A stretch of 64,000 nt of DNA from Sipunculus nudus (GCA_026874595.1 CM049320.1:17248988-17312987); one strand, 5' to 3'. Counted from the stretch's first letter, positions 46,257 to 58,359 are shown. The notes: generated from the letters alone by a model not told the origin. Numbers and translations are program-made.

Positions 46257-46909
46257 TACGGTTGAACTTTAAGGAGAACACCTCGTCGCCGTCTCGGGGT
46301 CGATCTCGACCACTCCCGGGGCCCCGGTACCGCCCAGGTCTAATACGGTGTGGTCCCCCGGCACCCTCTGTACCTCCCGAGGGTACCGGGAGTCATGTTT
46401 TGATCGTTTGATCCCTTTTCCTGATCATCCGGCCGTTCCTTAGGCGCCCATGCGTCTAGAGTCCGGGCTGGAACACCCGTTCGCGGATGGGAAACCCTTA
46501 TTTTCTTCATCCGCCCCGATAACCGACCGTCACATGTCGGATTTAGAGGGGCTCGGCCGTCCGGCGGCAGGGCAGGTGAATGATTTACCCTAGCCTCCTC
46601 GCCGTCTTTACGTATCCGACCACACTAACTGATATCTGACAAGCGTCAGCCCATAACTGTGCTGAACACCGGCAGGTTATTTGGCGTGTTGTATTTTACT
46701 GCGCCTCTCGGCCTGTATCCATTCATTTTGTACCTTGAAACCCGAACTACGGCTGCATTGACTGAGATTTACGCTCACCCTTTTACGGGGTATCTTCTGT
46801 TTGGCGGCCAACTTCGGCACCTCTTCGTCCGTGCATTGGATCGTTCCGACCGGCAGGCCCGCTCCTGATCGGCAACTACTGCTCCGCGCCTGTCTTACCA
46901 CTTTCTGGT

Positions 46910-48000
46910 TCTCCGCATTATCGGTTGGAGGGAATGGGCGTTCAAATTAGACCTTACGGATGCAGATTGTCACGTTCCGATCCATCCGTCGTCCCTACCG
47001 TTTCTTCGGTTGCCTGCCCGAACCGCGTGTGTAAATTCCGTGCCCTTCCGTTCGGGATCAATGTGGCCCCTGGATTTTTACGCTGCAGGGAATAGAGAAG
47101 TCGTCCACACGGTCACTCGTTACCTCCGCTCCCAGGGCTTATCTGTGCTCCCTTACCTAAATGATTGGCTTGTCCTTGCGACCGATCGCTCTCTCTTACT
47201 GGCGCACCGCTCCCATGTTCTCGATTACTCGGGAACCTTAGCTTTCTTGTCTATACAGTGAAGTCCCAGCTCACTCCCACCAAGTCCTTACCGTTTCTGG
47301 GTGTGCCTCTCGATTTTGCGTCAGGGACTGCGTCTCTCCCGCGCGCATTTGCTCTAAAGCTCAGGACGCAGATTCGTTCCTTTCTTGTGTCTCGCCGTAT
47401 CAATGCCGCTGCTCCTCTTCACGACACTCTCACCTGAGCCGCCAATTTCGTTCCGTTCGGTCGGTTATGTCTCCGTCCGGTTCCGTCTTTCCTGCGCACT
47501 CACGGCCTTCTTCATCTCCGGTTCGTCCTGCGGTCCTCCCGTTTCCACTCACGTGGCAGACCCTTCGCCCCTGGCTGGACCTTCCTTTCTCCTTCAGGGA
47601 GTTCCTTTCTCTCAGGAGATCGCTTGTACGGTATTCACCGACACATCTCTCCTCGGTTGGAGTGCCATCTGGCAGATCTCCACGCCTCAGGCGTCTGGTC
47701 CCCGTCGGCACGCCTCTTTCATATAATTGTCCTCGCCCTTCGCACCGTCCGTCGCGCGATCTCCCGTTGGTCCCCGCCGCTTACTAGGCCGTCACATACT
47801 CGTCATGACCGACCCCACAACGGTGGAGGCATATATGACCTGGCAGGGCGGTACTCGGTCTCCCTAACTGATGCAGGAGTCCTACCTCTTGTTCGATCTA
47901 TATATCACGCTACGGGACTCCATACGTGCGTCTAATCTTCCGGGCGTATTGAACTTTCTAACTGCCGCCCTTTCACGTCGCCCCGCGTCTCGACCTCCGC
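46910..48000 (+). pseudogene. DIRS reverse transcriptase and RNase H, decayed
   Basis: The RT frame reads WREWAFKLDLTDADCHVPIH (the first catalytic Asp lies in LDLTDA), then LRSQGLSVLPYLNDWLVLAT. The canonical YLDD box is YLND (47154-47165), losing a metal-binding Asp. After a frameshift, SQLTPTKSLPFLGVPLDF follows. RNase H landmarks are VFTDTSLLGW at about 47631-47660, TTVEAYMTWQGGTRS near 47820, and LPGVLNFLTAALSR near 47940-47980 (normally IPG..N..AD.LSR). These are spread over all three frames. Confidence 0.85.
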
Positions 48001-48104
48001 CCGTCGTCCTTCCGCTCTCCGTACTTCAGTGTCTCTTAACTAGACTGGGGCGTTCGGATATCGACCTATTCGATTTTCCCTCCCCCCAGTCTTCGTTTCT
48101 ACTG

Positions 48105-49390
48105 TGACGCGTTTACGTCGCCTTGGCGACCGTCTCCCCGACCTCCCGCCATCCGTGCGATCTCACCGGTTCTTTACGCGTTTCCGGTGGCCCGTCTCAT
48201 CCGCCGTATCCTCCTCATCTCCCTTTCCTCCTGCGACTCCCTGGTTTCCCCTGTGGCGCTCGCTTTTCTCACGACCACCGCTTCTTCAAACGCTCCGGAT
48301 CGATCTCCCGTCGTTCCCACGTGCCCGTCGTCCAATTCGGTCGTGCCATCTGTGCGCCCTCGTACTCTCATCGGTCATCTCCAGGATCAGGCCCTTTCAA
48401 GTCCGGCTGCTCTCCTTGCCTCGGCTCCACGTCGCCGTTCTTCGGACCGCATCTATAACTCCCGGTGACGTCTCTTCACCGGTTGGGAGTCTGACCCCGG
48501 AATCTCCTTTAGATCCGTCGATTGCAGTGATTTTGGAATTCGTTTATTTCCTACAGGATAAACGTTTATCCTTATGGTCTCTTTGTGGCTATCGTGCCGC
48601 CCTGCTGTCCGTGCTCCTTCCGCGGAGTCACGATCGTGTCCTCCGTCATCCGTTGGTGACGGATTTATCAAAGGGGTAAATGGCCGCGCTTCTCGTCCTC
48701 GCTGCGTCACTACTTCCTGGCGTCTTGACGTTGTCTTATTTCTCCTCCGCGGTCCCCTTGGTACCGCTTCGTTCGGCGCATCTTCTGCATTTGTCTCGGA
48801 CAACGGTTTCGTCCTAGCTCTTGCATCTGCTGGTCGCCGCTCTGAACTTCATGCCCTAGTGACTGATTCGCCATTTACACGAATTGTGGCCGACGGTGCA
48901 TCGGCCACCTTACATTTCCCACGGAATTATAAGAAGATCCATCATTTGATGATCCTCCGTTAACCTGGCATGTTCCGGCCCTCCCTAACGGACAGTTCCG
49001 TTACGGGGCTACCATTTGCCCTGTTCGTGCTTTACATTACTATCCTACAGCTACTCATTCAAATAGGGGGGGGGGGGCGCAAGAAGTTGTTTGTTTCAAC
49101 GAAAGTCACTACTTCACCCAAAGAAATTAGCCCTATCACCATTAGTGCCTGGCTAAAAGCTACCCTTGTCTCAGCATATTAATCTGCTTCTCCCTCATCA
49201 CTGGAGCAGCTTCACGTCAATGCTCATGCCGTCAGGGCCAATTCTACGTCTTTGGCCCATTTATCGGGGAATTACCCGAACCAACTGGTCAAGAAAGGCT
49301 ATTGGAAGTCGCCTTATACCTTCACCTGCTTGTATCTGTAGGATGTCCAGTTACAAGCTTCGGGCCTTTATTCTTTGTGCCCTGTGATTG
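48105..49390 (+). pseudogene. DIRS tyrosine recombinase, decayed
   Basis: The N-terminal SAM-like core reads LDPSIAVILEFVYFLQDKRL and SLWSLCGYRAALLSVLL at about 48510-48610. The catalytic half includes LASAGRRSELHALVTD near 48825-48870 (first Arg region), HAVRANSTSLAHLSG (HxxR box, 49225-49236) and KKGYWKSPYTFTCLYL. The final Tyr codon (49333-49335) is in the position of the nucleophile. It is split by frame changes, and a poly-G run sits at 49066-49077. Confidence 0.8.
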
Positions 49391-49539
49391 CGGCGGGTGT
49401 GGTCCTACAGTTCTCCAGACCGTCCTCGACTCCTACATCTGTTCCGGCGACGACGTCCTCGTCTGCTCGATCTCTGCAGTGCTGTTCCCATTTCCGTCGT
49501 TCCCGGTAGGTATCCCCTCCCCACGGTTTATCTGTTATA

Positions 49540-49586
49540 TTCTCATTAATACAGAAACAGCTCACAATTATGTTTACGTAATAAAA
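49540..49586 (-). repeat. DIRS internal complementary region
   Basis: Complementary to the element's left end 44857-44903 ('attacgta.acataattgtgagct' on the minus strand here). In DIRS1 elements this region is thought to template circularisation of the cDNA. Confidence 0.8.
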
Positions 49587-49731
49587 CCCACCCATTCCCT
49601 CCCTGTGAAGGGTTGTTTTGTTAGTAAATTGTTGGGAGCTTTTCTGTATAACAAACAACGCTCCCTCCCAGTCCACTTCATTCCGCCTTCAAAAAAGTGA
49701 TTACAGGAAACGGAAGTGTGACCTAGATACA

Positions 49732-49840
49732 CGGAAACGAGGCGGGGTGGGTGATAATGGGCCCAATAAGGGAAATTTTCGGTTGGCTTACTATGGCGAA
49801 TAAACTTTAACAGAGAAAATTCTAATTAATACAGAAAAGA
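49732..49840 (-). repeat. DIRS-like element right inverted terminal repeat
   Basis: Partner of 44882-44990. Followed by a further 50-bp inverted match to 49591-49634, as expected for the DIRS right-end extension. Confidence 0.9.
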
Positions 49841-50056
49841 TTACAACAGTTTACTAACAAAACCACCATTCACAGGGAGGGAATGGGGGGTGGGGGTGCG
49901 ATGGTAAAAACTGTTGTAGACCCTTGCCATTGAATTTTGAACATGTTCAAAATTTTACCAGCTTTTTAGCTAGGTTATGTCTGGCCAAGCTTGTAGGTCT
50001 GTTGTACAATTGCCGATGACTGTCACCAGAAACCTGCAACATTCGTATGAATTTTA

Positions 50057-50560
50057 GGGCTCCTGTAAGCGTGTGATGGTGCAGTGTAGTCTGTCAGGCG
50101 TGTACCATATGTTAACCTATGCTATCTCAAAAACCGTAGAGCTAGCAGCGGAAAATTTTATGCAAAAAATCTGTTATCTAAACGTCTCTATTAGAATTTG
50201 TTTATTTTTTTGCTATGTGCATTTACTTAGATTTTATAGGTTATATCTTTTAAAACCTTTAAAAATCTTCTTCTCTGAAACTGTTCAAATTGTCAAATAT
50301 TTCACAAAGAGGATCTAAGTAACAATCCCTCTCAAATTGTTTTGGTTGGTTCTAGTGTGGAGATTTTTTTGCTGAGTTAATAGAAGCTGTACTTGGTTAT
50401 TTCACCAAAAAATCATACTAACACTTCAGTCTCAGAAACGACTGGAACTATCATCAAAAAATTTTATGCAAATGTTGGTCACATAATTCGTATTTAAAGC
50501 AAGTTTTGGTGGCCCCAACTGCATCAACCTTTTTTGCACAGAAGTCATTGGTCATAAGTA
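50057..50560 (+). repeat. Family F repeat copy 1
   Basis: Shares blocks with 52615-53620: 'actatctcaaaaac' near an AGCTAGCA box, 'attatgcaaaaaat', 'cttctctgaaactgttca', 'caaatgttgg.cacat'. Non-coding. Confidence 0.65.
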
Positions 50561-51029
50561 CATTAATCAATAATTTCTAAGGAACAGAAAATTGGGGATA
50601 TATTTTTCTTTTTAATAACAATCATCGTTGGGATTTCATATGAATGTTGTAGGGAGAGTGTACAATTAGACTTAGACAGCCCTGACATTTTTTCCATGAC
50701 TGTCATATAATATATATTTTATTTGTGAACCATTTCATGAAATAATCAAAGAAAGCCTCTCCGAAACATATCACGGTTCCATCTGTTGTAGCCCTGCTGA
50801 AATTGTATGACCTTCAAAAATGTAGATTGTGACTTAGGCTAAACAAAGAGTACAAAAAGTAGTACATCTCCAATAATATTCGGTTTAGTATGCATCTTGA
50901 CTCACAAAGAGTAACATAAACTAATACATCACCAATGACATTTGGTTAAATATGCAGGTTTACTTAAATTAGTGATGGGCGGATGACTAGTTATAATCAG
51001 TTATCAGTCAAGTTTTTGCATTATTATTG

Positions 51030-51927
51030 TATCCACCAAAACAGAGTTTTGCGGATATTATGTTTTTGACCGGGTTCCGCAGCCGCAGTGACGTTCATTT
51101 CCGTAATAGAACTCCGAAACCCCTGGACAGATTTTCCCAAAACTTTACACCGTTATCGGGTCACATTGGAACTGGTGCCAAATATTTTGTGTTGACCTCT
51201 GACCTTTCCTATCTTCAGTGCATTCTTTTGTGGGTCTGGTTTGACACATTAACTCGCTTATCTTTGAACTCATTTGACCAACCAAGCTAAACATTTTGCA
51301 CAAATTTAGCCCTTGAATAGCTTTACAACATACACAACAAATGGTGGCGCCACCTGCAACTATTTTGGCACAGCGTCTATCTGTTAGTCTGCCTTGGGGT
51401 AAAATCACTCCTATCTCTGCAGTGGTTGGACTTGTCCACCTGAAATTTTGCATGTGTATACATCCTGGATAGCTTACTTGATTTTATGATAGGTGGCGCC
51501 ACCTACATTCACGTTCAGGCTGCAGACATCCAGGTTTATAGCTCAGGATTGGTTTGACATATTCTCCTGAAATTTTGCATGTGTATAGATCTCACATAGG
51601 TCTTTATAACACGCAAAACTGGTGGCGCCACCTGCAACCATTTTTGCACAGCGTCCTTCTGTTTGTCTACATTGGGATAAAATCACTCCTATACAAGAAG
51701 TGGTTTTACTTATCTGCCTAAAATTTTGCATATGAATTCAACATCGCTTTCTTGAATTTGTGGCAGGTGGCACCACCTGCATAAACATTTCGGCTGCAGA
51801 CATTCATGCTAATATGCAACACAACCCATTTTATTTTCCTTTGCCACTAAAGCCATGCCTCACTTCACCCGTCCAACTCTGATTTCAGCAGATACACGTA
51901 GTCGCTTGCCGACTACCCGTATTCTAG
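51030..51927 (+). mobile_element. Family C element, apparently complete (about 0.9 kb)
   Basis: The 5' end has a hairpin: TATCCACCAAAAC, AGA, GTTTTGCGGATA. The core repeats 'tgaaattttgcatgtgtat' and then GGTGGCGCCACCTGCAAC (perfect palindromes at 51343-51354, 51492-51503 and 51621-51632). The 3' end is hairpin TAGTCG-CTTGC-CGACTA, eight bases, then CTAG at 51924-51927, followed by ATTTTT. There is no coding potential. Confidence 0.7.
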
Positions 51928-51985
51928 ATTTTTAAATAACTTTGGCTTTGTTTAAGGAAATTGATGTTTTCCTTATTTTATACAG

Positions 51986-52032
51986 CAAGCCTTGGAACAT
52001 TGAGTTCACCTTAGAAGAAGTTCATGCCCAAG
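51986..52032 (+). CDS. Short exon-like segment, unidentified plus-strand gene
   Basis: 47 bp between ttttatacag and CCCAAG|gttaat (weak donor). One frame is open: KPWNIEFTLEEVHAQ, leaving one base. That base plus the 62764 segment gives an uninterrupted DTTTLQLGVQDFKNLM. The identity is unknown. Confidence 0.3.
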
Positions 52033-52614
52033 GTTAATAAGTACAGTGAAGTCTTGTTATAATGAACCCAAATAAATTCCATAAATTGAAGTATGCAGTT
52101 ATGTGGTATTGCAGATATGAAATTCTTGTACTGGCAAACTTCAGCTTTCTGTGCAGCAGATATAGCAAGGTGATGTCTCTTTGCTGTTTGCTGGTCCATC
52201 CTGAATATTGTGGCATGATTCATGTAGCGAGTCTGATTGACAGTCTGAGGACTGAATGGTCATCTGAGCCAGATCCTGTTTTATTTATACCTAATTTTAC
52301 AAAGTTACATACATTTGTATATGACAAGGTTATTTATCAAACAATTTAACATTGATCTCGCTAAATAATCAAGCAATACGTGAGGTATGAACACGGGTGT
52401 ACTCAACTGAGACAGGGAGTAAACACGGGTAATATAACCACTCGACTATGGCCTGGGTGTGAATACCTGCCCTGTCATGTATTAATTAGCTGGCCATTGT
52501 CGGCTGTGTTTAACAAAGTTCAAACGACAGAGGAAACTTGGACCTGACATCCGCATTTCTAGTTCATAATAAGGATTCTGAGTATAGGGTGATGTTCACT
52601 TTGTCTCATGTAAG

Positions 52615-53620
52615 TCCGTTCAGATCCAGAGCTCGAGTTTTAGCGAACATGTGAGCCTATGCGATGGTGTGACGGCGTCCGGCGGCCGTTGTTTATCATC
52701 TGTACGTAAACTCATACTATCTCATAAACGGCGGGAGCTAGCATCACCTAAGATTATGCAAAAAATTTTTCATCTAAAAAACAATAACGGATTTGTTATT
52801 TTTATAGGGAAAAAGCTTAAAAACCTTTAAAAATTCTTCTCCGAAACTGTTCAGCAAATTTGTCCAATATTTCACAGAAAAAAAATTCCTCGAACAATCT
52901 CTCAAGTTTTTTTTAATGGTTTAAGTTCGGTGAATTTTGGCGGAGCTACAGGAAGTTGAACTTTGTCATCTGCTTTTTTGGACAATCTCAGAAACGGCTT
53001 GAATGATCATCACCAAATTATATGCAAATGTTGGACACATGAGTCATATCTGAAATTGAGGTATTGGTGGCGCCACCTGCATCGGCCTTTTTTTTTGCAG
53101 GGATCATCAGTGCCCATATCATTCAAGAAACTTCTTCTCTGAAACCATATGGCCAAATTGTTTAATATCGTACAAAAATAATCTTTCTGAAGTTTTTTTT
53201 TCAAATGGTATCAGTTCAGTGACTTTTGGCCAAGTTATGGGAAGCTGAATTTAGTCATATGCCATAACAGCCTATTTAGCTGAATGGCTACAAAGATCTT
53301 CTTTTCAAAAACCAAGGCCAAATTCTTAAATCTCATATATTGATTATCCTTAGATGTTGATTATTCAAATTTGTTCAAATGGTTCTGGTTCAGTGATTTT
53401 TGGCTGAGTTACGGGAAGCTGAACTTGGCTATTTTGCTGTATTTTCCTATATGAGTTTTGAACCTGCAAAATGTTTTTCGACTGATGCCACTATATCAAA
53501 TTTGTTTAATATTTTTAAAGAATCATCCCAACAATAATTCTTATAATAATTGTCTTAAATGGTTCCACAAGAATGATTTTTGGCCGAATTATGGAGATTG
53601 AATCGAGTTTTACCATATAT
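52615..53620 (+). repeat. Family F repeat copy 2 with tandem core
   Basis: A block of the type 'ttttggc..agttatgggaagctgaa' recurs near 52935, 53225, 53398 and 53578. It follows a 'gtccggcggccgttg' 5' block. One perfect GGTGGCGCCACC lies at 53066-53077. Confidence 0.65.
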
Positions 53621-53769
53621 GTTAGATGTGTGAACCAGTTCCATCTAACCTGGCACCAGTTTATCAGCATCTATTACATCATGCCACTAGACATTTAGAT
53701 TTCAGGTTAAATAGCTTGGCAGACTGCCAACCATTTCAGATTTGGCAACAGGTCAAAGGTCAGCCTTGA

Positions 53770-54484
53770 TCTGTTTATAGCTTTGGCAGACTGGCAACTG
53801 TGTCAGATTAGGCAACAGGTCAAGGGTTCACTCAGTGCAGCCCGGTATAGGTCATTAGTTCACTCAGTACAGAAGCTGAATTCTATTGATAGCTTTTGCA
53901 GACTGCCCACTCTAACAAATTTAGCGCCAAAGTTCAGTCTGGATCTATGTATAGCTTTGGCGAACTGCCAACTCTGTCAGATTATGCAACAGGTCAAGAG
54001 TTCACTCAGTACAGCCAGGTACAGGTCAAGAGTTTACTCAGTGCAGCAGCTGCATTCTATTTATAGCATTGGCAGACTGCCCGCTTCATCAGAATTGGCA
54101 CGCAAATTCAGCCTGGATCTACTTGTAGCTTTGGCAGACTGCCAACTGTGCGAGATTATGCAACAGGTCAAGAGTTCAGTCAAACTAGCCAGGTGCATGT
54201 TAAGAGTTCACTCAGTGCAGCAGCTGTATTTTATTTATAGATTTGGCAGACTGCCCACTGCATCAGATTTGGCATGCAAATTCAGCCTGGATCTAGTTGT
54301 AGCTTTGGCGGACTGCCAACTGTGTCAGATTATGCAACAGGTCATAAGTTCACTCAGTGCAGCCAGGTACAGGTCAAAAGCTCACTCAGTCTGGCCAGTT
54401 GCAGGTCAAGAGTTCACTCAGTGCAGTAGCTTGAGCCAGCAATTTGTCACAGTTTACTCAGGGCAACTGCCTTTCTTACAATGA
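53770..54484 (+). repeat. 174-bp tandem repeat, four units, with a 233-codon open frame
   Basis: The block 'attatgcaacaggtca' recurs at 53807 (variant), 53981, 54155 and 54329, exactly 174 bp apart with no indels. Frame 53783-54484 stays open through all units, each encoding ADCQLCQIMQQVKSSLS, RLPTASDLACKFSLDL and similar (58 residues per unit). Each unit contains two copies of 'caggtcaagagttcactcag'. There is no signal peptide, no recognised domain and no clear promoter. The frame may be accidental because 174 is divisible by three. Confidence 0.8.
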
Positions 54485-54529
54485 TCATCCCAGTGCATCA
54501 AACTCAAGGGAAGTTTGATGTAATGGCCT

Positions 54530-54850
54530 GATATTTTGACTTGTCTAAGTATCATTGATGGCTTTCTGGTTCACAAGACAGGTGTCGCCACCTACTATGA
54601 CTTTTGCCCAGTGTATGTGTCTGCTTATTTTTAAAGAATAATTTGAGGGATTAGCTTGAAATCGTGCATATATACATATCAGTTAGCTTTAACGTGTACA
54701 AGACTGGTGCCGCTACCTACAATAATTTTTGCACATTGATGTCCCTACTTATACCTTAGGAGAGGTTTGACATATCAGTCTGAAATTGGGCGTATGTATA
54801 TAGCTGATCACTTCGTTGTATACAAGACTGGTGGTGCACTGTTGTGTGCA
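54530..54850 (+). repeat. Family C fragment
   Basis: Two to three diverged core units ('aggtgtcgccacct', 'actggtgccgctacct', 'gactggtggtgcac') at about 120-bp spacing. Confidence 0.6.
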
Positions 54851-55344
54851 CCAATGCAAGAATTTCAGCATTGGTGTTTGTGTTATTGATTCTTGTTCAA
54901 AATGTTTAGTTCTTGCATTGTTCATATATATGTTACAGATGTACTTGAAAAGTAATGGTCCAGCATTGAAGAATTAAACCTGGTGTTTATCCCATTGCAC
55001 AGGTTTGCATTAGTCCTGTAGGCCTTGTTAGTTTTATCGAAGCCAATTTTAACTTTGACTCATTCGTACCCTAGAGATTTGTCCATAACTTGAGGCTTCC
55101 ATTGTAATGGACCCCATTATAATAAGACTTCACTGTATATTAAGCCTTTATTTATAGAAATATCATGTAAATTGTGTACAGGTCTGAATATAGTCTGGAC
55201 AATGTCAGGTCTATATGGTCAAATTCAGAAGTATCCTCCTCCTAAACAACAAATTCGTTCTAATTATGTCAGTAGCGGTCAATCATGTTTTATTGATGAT
55301 AGATGTCAACCATGTTTTATTGATGATCAATCATAAAATGTCCA

Positions 55345-57590
55345 TTGATTCCGCACACCCGGTTGGATGCATACATCCTCGTGACTAGAAATCACAAAAC
55401 AGCTGGGCCAAACACCAAACCTGCTGATAGTATATTAAGGTGGTTTGATCCATTTCACCAAGATATACATATTCTTACACGTATGCAGAAAAAAAAGCAG
55501 GTCACGAGTCTACAGTTTGGAGGTAAAACATCTTTGTTCATGATACTTTCAATACGTGGTCACCATTTACTGTGCCATAACAATTCACCTCATTGTTACC
55601 TCTACACGGATATAAAAATCGGTACAGCCCCCACTCAGTTACCCTGTTATCCCGATACCTCTATTAGCAACCTATGTATGTGTTTGTGTAACACACCATT
55701 CCTCCTGTGTTGAGTCTTACAAGTAAACGCGTTGGTTTTAAGAGAGTCAAAAAAGGGGCCTGACAAGGCAGCTGGTAAGGTCTCTTTAGCCCCTCCTTCC
55801 AGTTTTGGCGGCTATGGTAATTATGGAGTCCTCCGTTTCCGTTATGCCGTCTGTCATCGATCGACTGTTTCCCCGCCCCAGACCTTGTCTGTGTGATGCC
55901 TTGGCAGTTGACGGAAAACCCAACCATTAAGGAGCTATATCAAATATATGATTTCATCAGCATGGGAAGAGTTTATGCGTGAAGAGCACCTGGCCATGCG
56001 TTGTTCGTTTTTCCTATATCATACTCCAGACGGGCATTGGAGTGGTCCTCCTCAGCGGAGAGCTGCTTGGCACCGGGCACAGAGGTAATCCGCAGCTGTA
56101 ACCTAGACTGAGTTGCGTCCCGCAGCGTCAGTCCCGGCAGGGCAGTAAGAACACCCAAACCCAGAGTCACAGGTACGGGCGACTCGGATGCCTGGTAGTC
56201 CATCATGTCCTCTGCAAGGCCACCTGTTGACTTTACAGAAGGTGGACTTCAAAGTCTTCGGGTAGCCAGAAAACACTGAATTACTTGGTCAAACTGAAAA
56301 AAGGAAGTGGTTTGGGCCAAGTGCAAGGCTGACCTCTTAAATCGGGCTGCCCAGTGATTCAGGGTGACGATAGAGGCCAACACTTATAATCCACTGGTCT
56401 AAAAGCACCTGGCCCAGACGCCCAGCAATCAGGGAGGCTTTACTTGTCTTAAATTCAGGCAACAAGCACTGGATTTCCTATCCTTTCATCACGGGGTGGT
56501 CTGGAGGACGTATAACCGGACACTGGCAGTGTGATTAACCAACCAGAACCCCTTGACCGTTTGCCAACTATGTGCTTCAAGCCATTTCAGGCAAACTAGC
56601 TTGCCTAAGATGTCACTGTATCTGGCCTTTGAGGCGATTCCTACTTCAGCTATGCGGCAGGAACCTGGGAAAAGACTAGCCTTTTTTCGGCGACAGCATG
56701 CCTCAGACTCTGACAGAGTTTACTGCTACAGATTAAACCAAAGGGAACCTGGAAACCTACAGCTGCTACACTGCTGGAACGGTTAATGACTTGGAATGGT
56801 CGGAACTTGTCATACTACCTAGTGCCAGAGACGGTACAAGAGGTAGTAAAATGTTTATATCCAAATTTCCAGGAACTAAACTTAATGGTCCGGTGTCTTG
56901 TAGAGGATATCATATTACTATGATGCCAGGCAGCACTCTGGCAGCTTGAGCATCAGCCTCTGAAGCTACATGCCCGAGAGCTCCAGGAGCTTAACACACA
57001 GCCGTTCACCGGCAACACTCTCTTTGGGGGCCATCTAAAAAGGGTGTATAACCGTGCCATGAAGAGGGCAGAAGAGGCAGCTAAAGCAGTTAGCTTTGCC
57101 CCTTTGGGTCATATCAACCAGATCCCCAAGCCGGGGTAAGGTCTCCCTGCAGGAATCAATCATGTGCATGGGGAAAGGCATCTTGTGGTCCTCAGTCTGT
57201 TTCATTCCAGCAGGAACAACGGCTACCAGTCTCCCAGGATTGCATAATGTCAGACCCGCAGGAGCATGGCTCCGGTAATTTTTTGTAAGGAGTTGCAGCA
57301 GATAACTTGCAACCAATTTCTTTTGCCCACCATTTGGCACTGCCTCTCAATAAGTTTCACTTCATCCCCACCTCGCATGATGGAACCCGCTACATTCTCG
57401 TTCAGCCGGATCTGGAGAAGCGGGAGTTATAAGAGCAAGAAATTTCAGCCATGCATGACAAACTTTCTATAAGAGAGGTAAAGCCTGGCTCCCCAGGTTT
57501 CTATTTTTGATGAAAATGGAGAATGGGAAGTGGCGACAGATAATAGACCTGTTCATTCAGTATGTAGAGGAAGCCAGCTTTTGAATGCAC
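55345..57590 (+). mobile_element. Degenerate retroelement fragment with RT start (DIRS/Ngaro or Gypsy type)
   Basis: The clearest part is 57350-57580. It reads FHFIPTSHDGTRYILVQPDL, then (frame kept) IREVKPGSPGFY, then after a shift ENGKWRQIIDL and VEEASF. This is the IPKKNGKWRPVIDL...PSF start of an RT domain. Upstream, LFGGHLKRVYNRAMKRAEEA at about 57020-57085 may be gag-like. The left boundary and the 55.3-56.8 kb part are uncertain. Many stops; inactive. Confidence 0.5.
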
Positions 57591-58359
57591 ATCGTGGCCG
57601 GGGGTTCGGTTTCTAACTTGTTGAAGCAGGGTCTCTGGAAAAAGTCTGACACCTTTGTTTCCTTTTATTGGTGGGATTCGACTTCTCGGCTGCTGTTCCT
57701 GCGGCTCTCTGGTGGCGTTGTGGCTGCCTTCAGTGTTTTGCATGGGTTCCTCTTGGTTCTGATTTGTTTCCCATGCTTGGTTTTGTCTGATGGTCAAGCA
57801 TGGGTCAACGGTGACCTACTTGAAACCAACCATACTCCGTGAAAGGGAGTTTCAGTTGAGGATATAATAGGTCACATTTGACCAACTAGTACCCGCCCCC
57901 TTCCTTTTGTTGGTTTTCCAATGGGAGAAATGATCTCTGTTAGGCATAAATAAACACAGGTTGCTAGGGGAGGAACCCAGGCTACATGATTACTGAGTGG
58001 GACTGTTCCAATTTTTTAATCTGTGTTGAGGTTATAATGAGGTGGAATGTTATGGCACAGTCATTCGTGACCTACTCCGTCCACTACTAAAAATACATTT
58101 CACGGAGGAATGGCAAATCTTATTCCATTGCCTGCTGGATATTTTAGCCGAGCTTTAAGTTACTATTGGTGTAAGCTCTTGTCTATGACTTTAATACATG
58201 TCAATAAGACCTGAAGCAGATTTACTTGGTTCCTGCAAAATATGTTTATGAATTAAACCAATTGATAAAAAAAAATCTGGCTTAATGCTAGAAAATCTTT
58301 AACCATGATAAGGGTTAGATATGTACTTTCAGACATGGCCAAATTGGCAAATGGTTTTT
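57591..58359. other. No gene recognised
   Basis: GC-balanced start (to about 57900), possibly the terminal part of the preceding retroelement, then AT-rich unique DNA. The open frame 57585-57842 has hydrophobic stretches but no recognised domain. Confidence 0.4.

Larger units (their letters stand above)
44857..49895 (+). mobile_element. DIRS-like tyrosine-recombinase retrotransposon, nearly full length, inactive
   Basis: About 5 kb and GC-rich against AT-rich surroundings. Terminal inverted repeats (44882-44990 and 49732-49840) match over about 109 bp. An internal copy at 49540-49586 is the reverse complement of the left end 44857-44903. A further inverted pair is 49591-49634 with 49844-49888. 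Inverted ends plus an internal complementary region are the hallmark of DIRS1-type elements. Coding order is gag-like, RT, RNase H, tyrosine recombinase. Frameshifts and stops in every domain show it is dead. Confidence 0.9.

Noticed and set aside
44699-50960. Target-site duplication flanking the DIRS-like element ('catttggtt' blocks on both sides)
   Set aside because: The blocks belong to a roughly 75-bp repeat present in several copies on both sides. DIRS elements do not make target duplications, and the right copy is about 1 kb from the element end.
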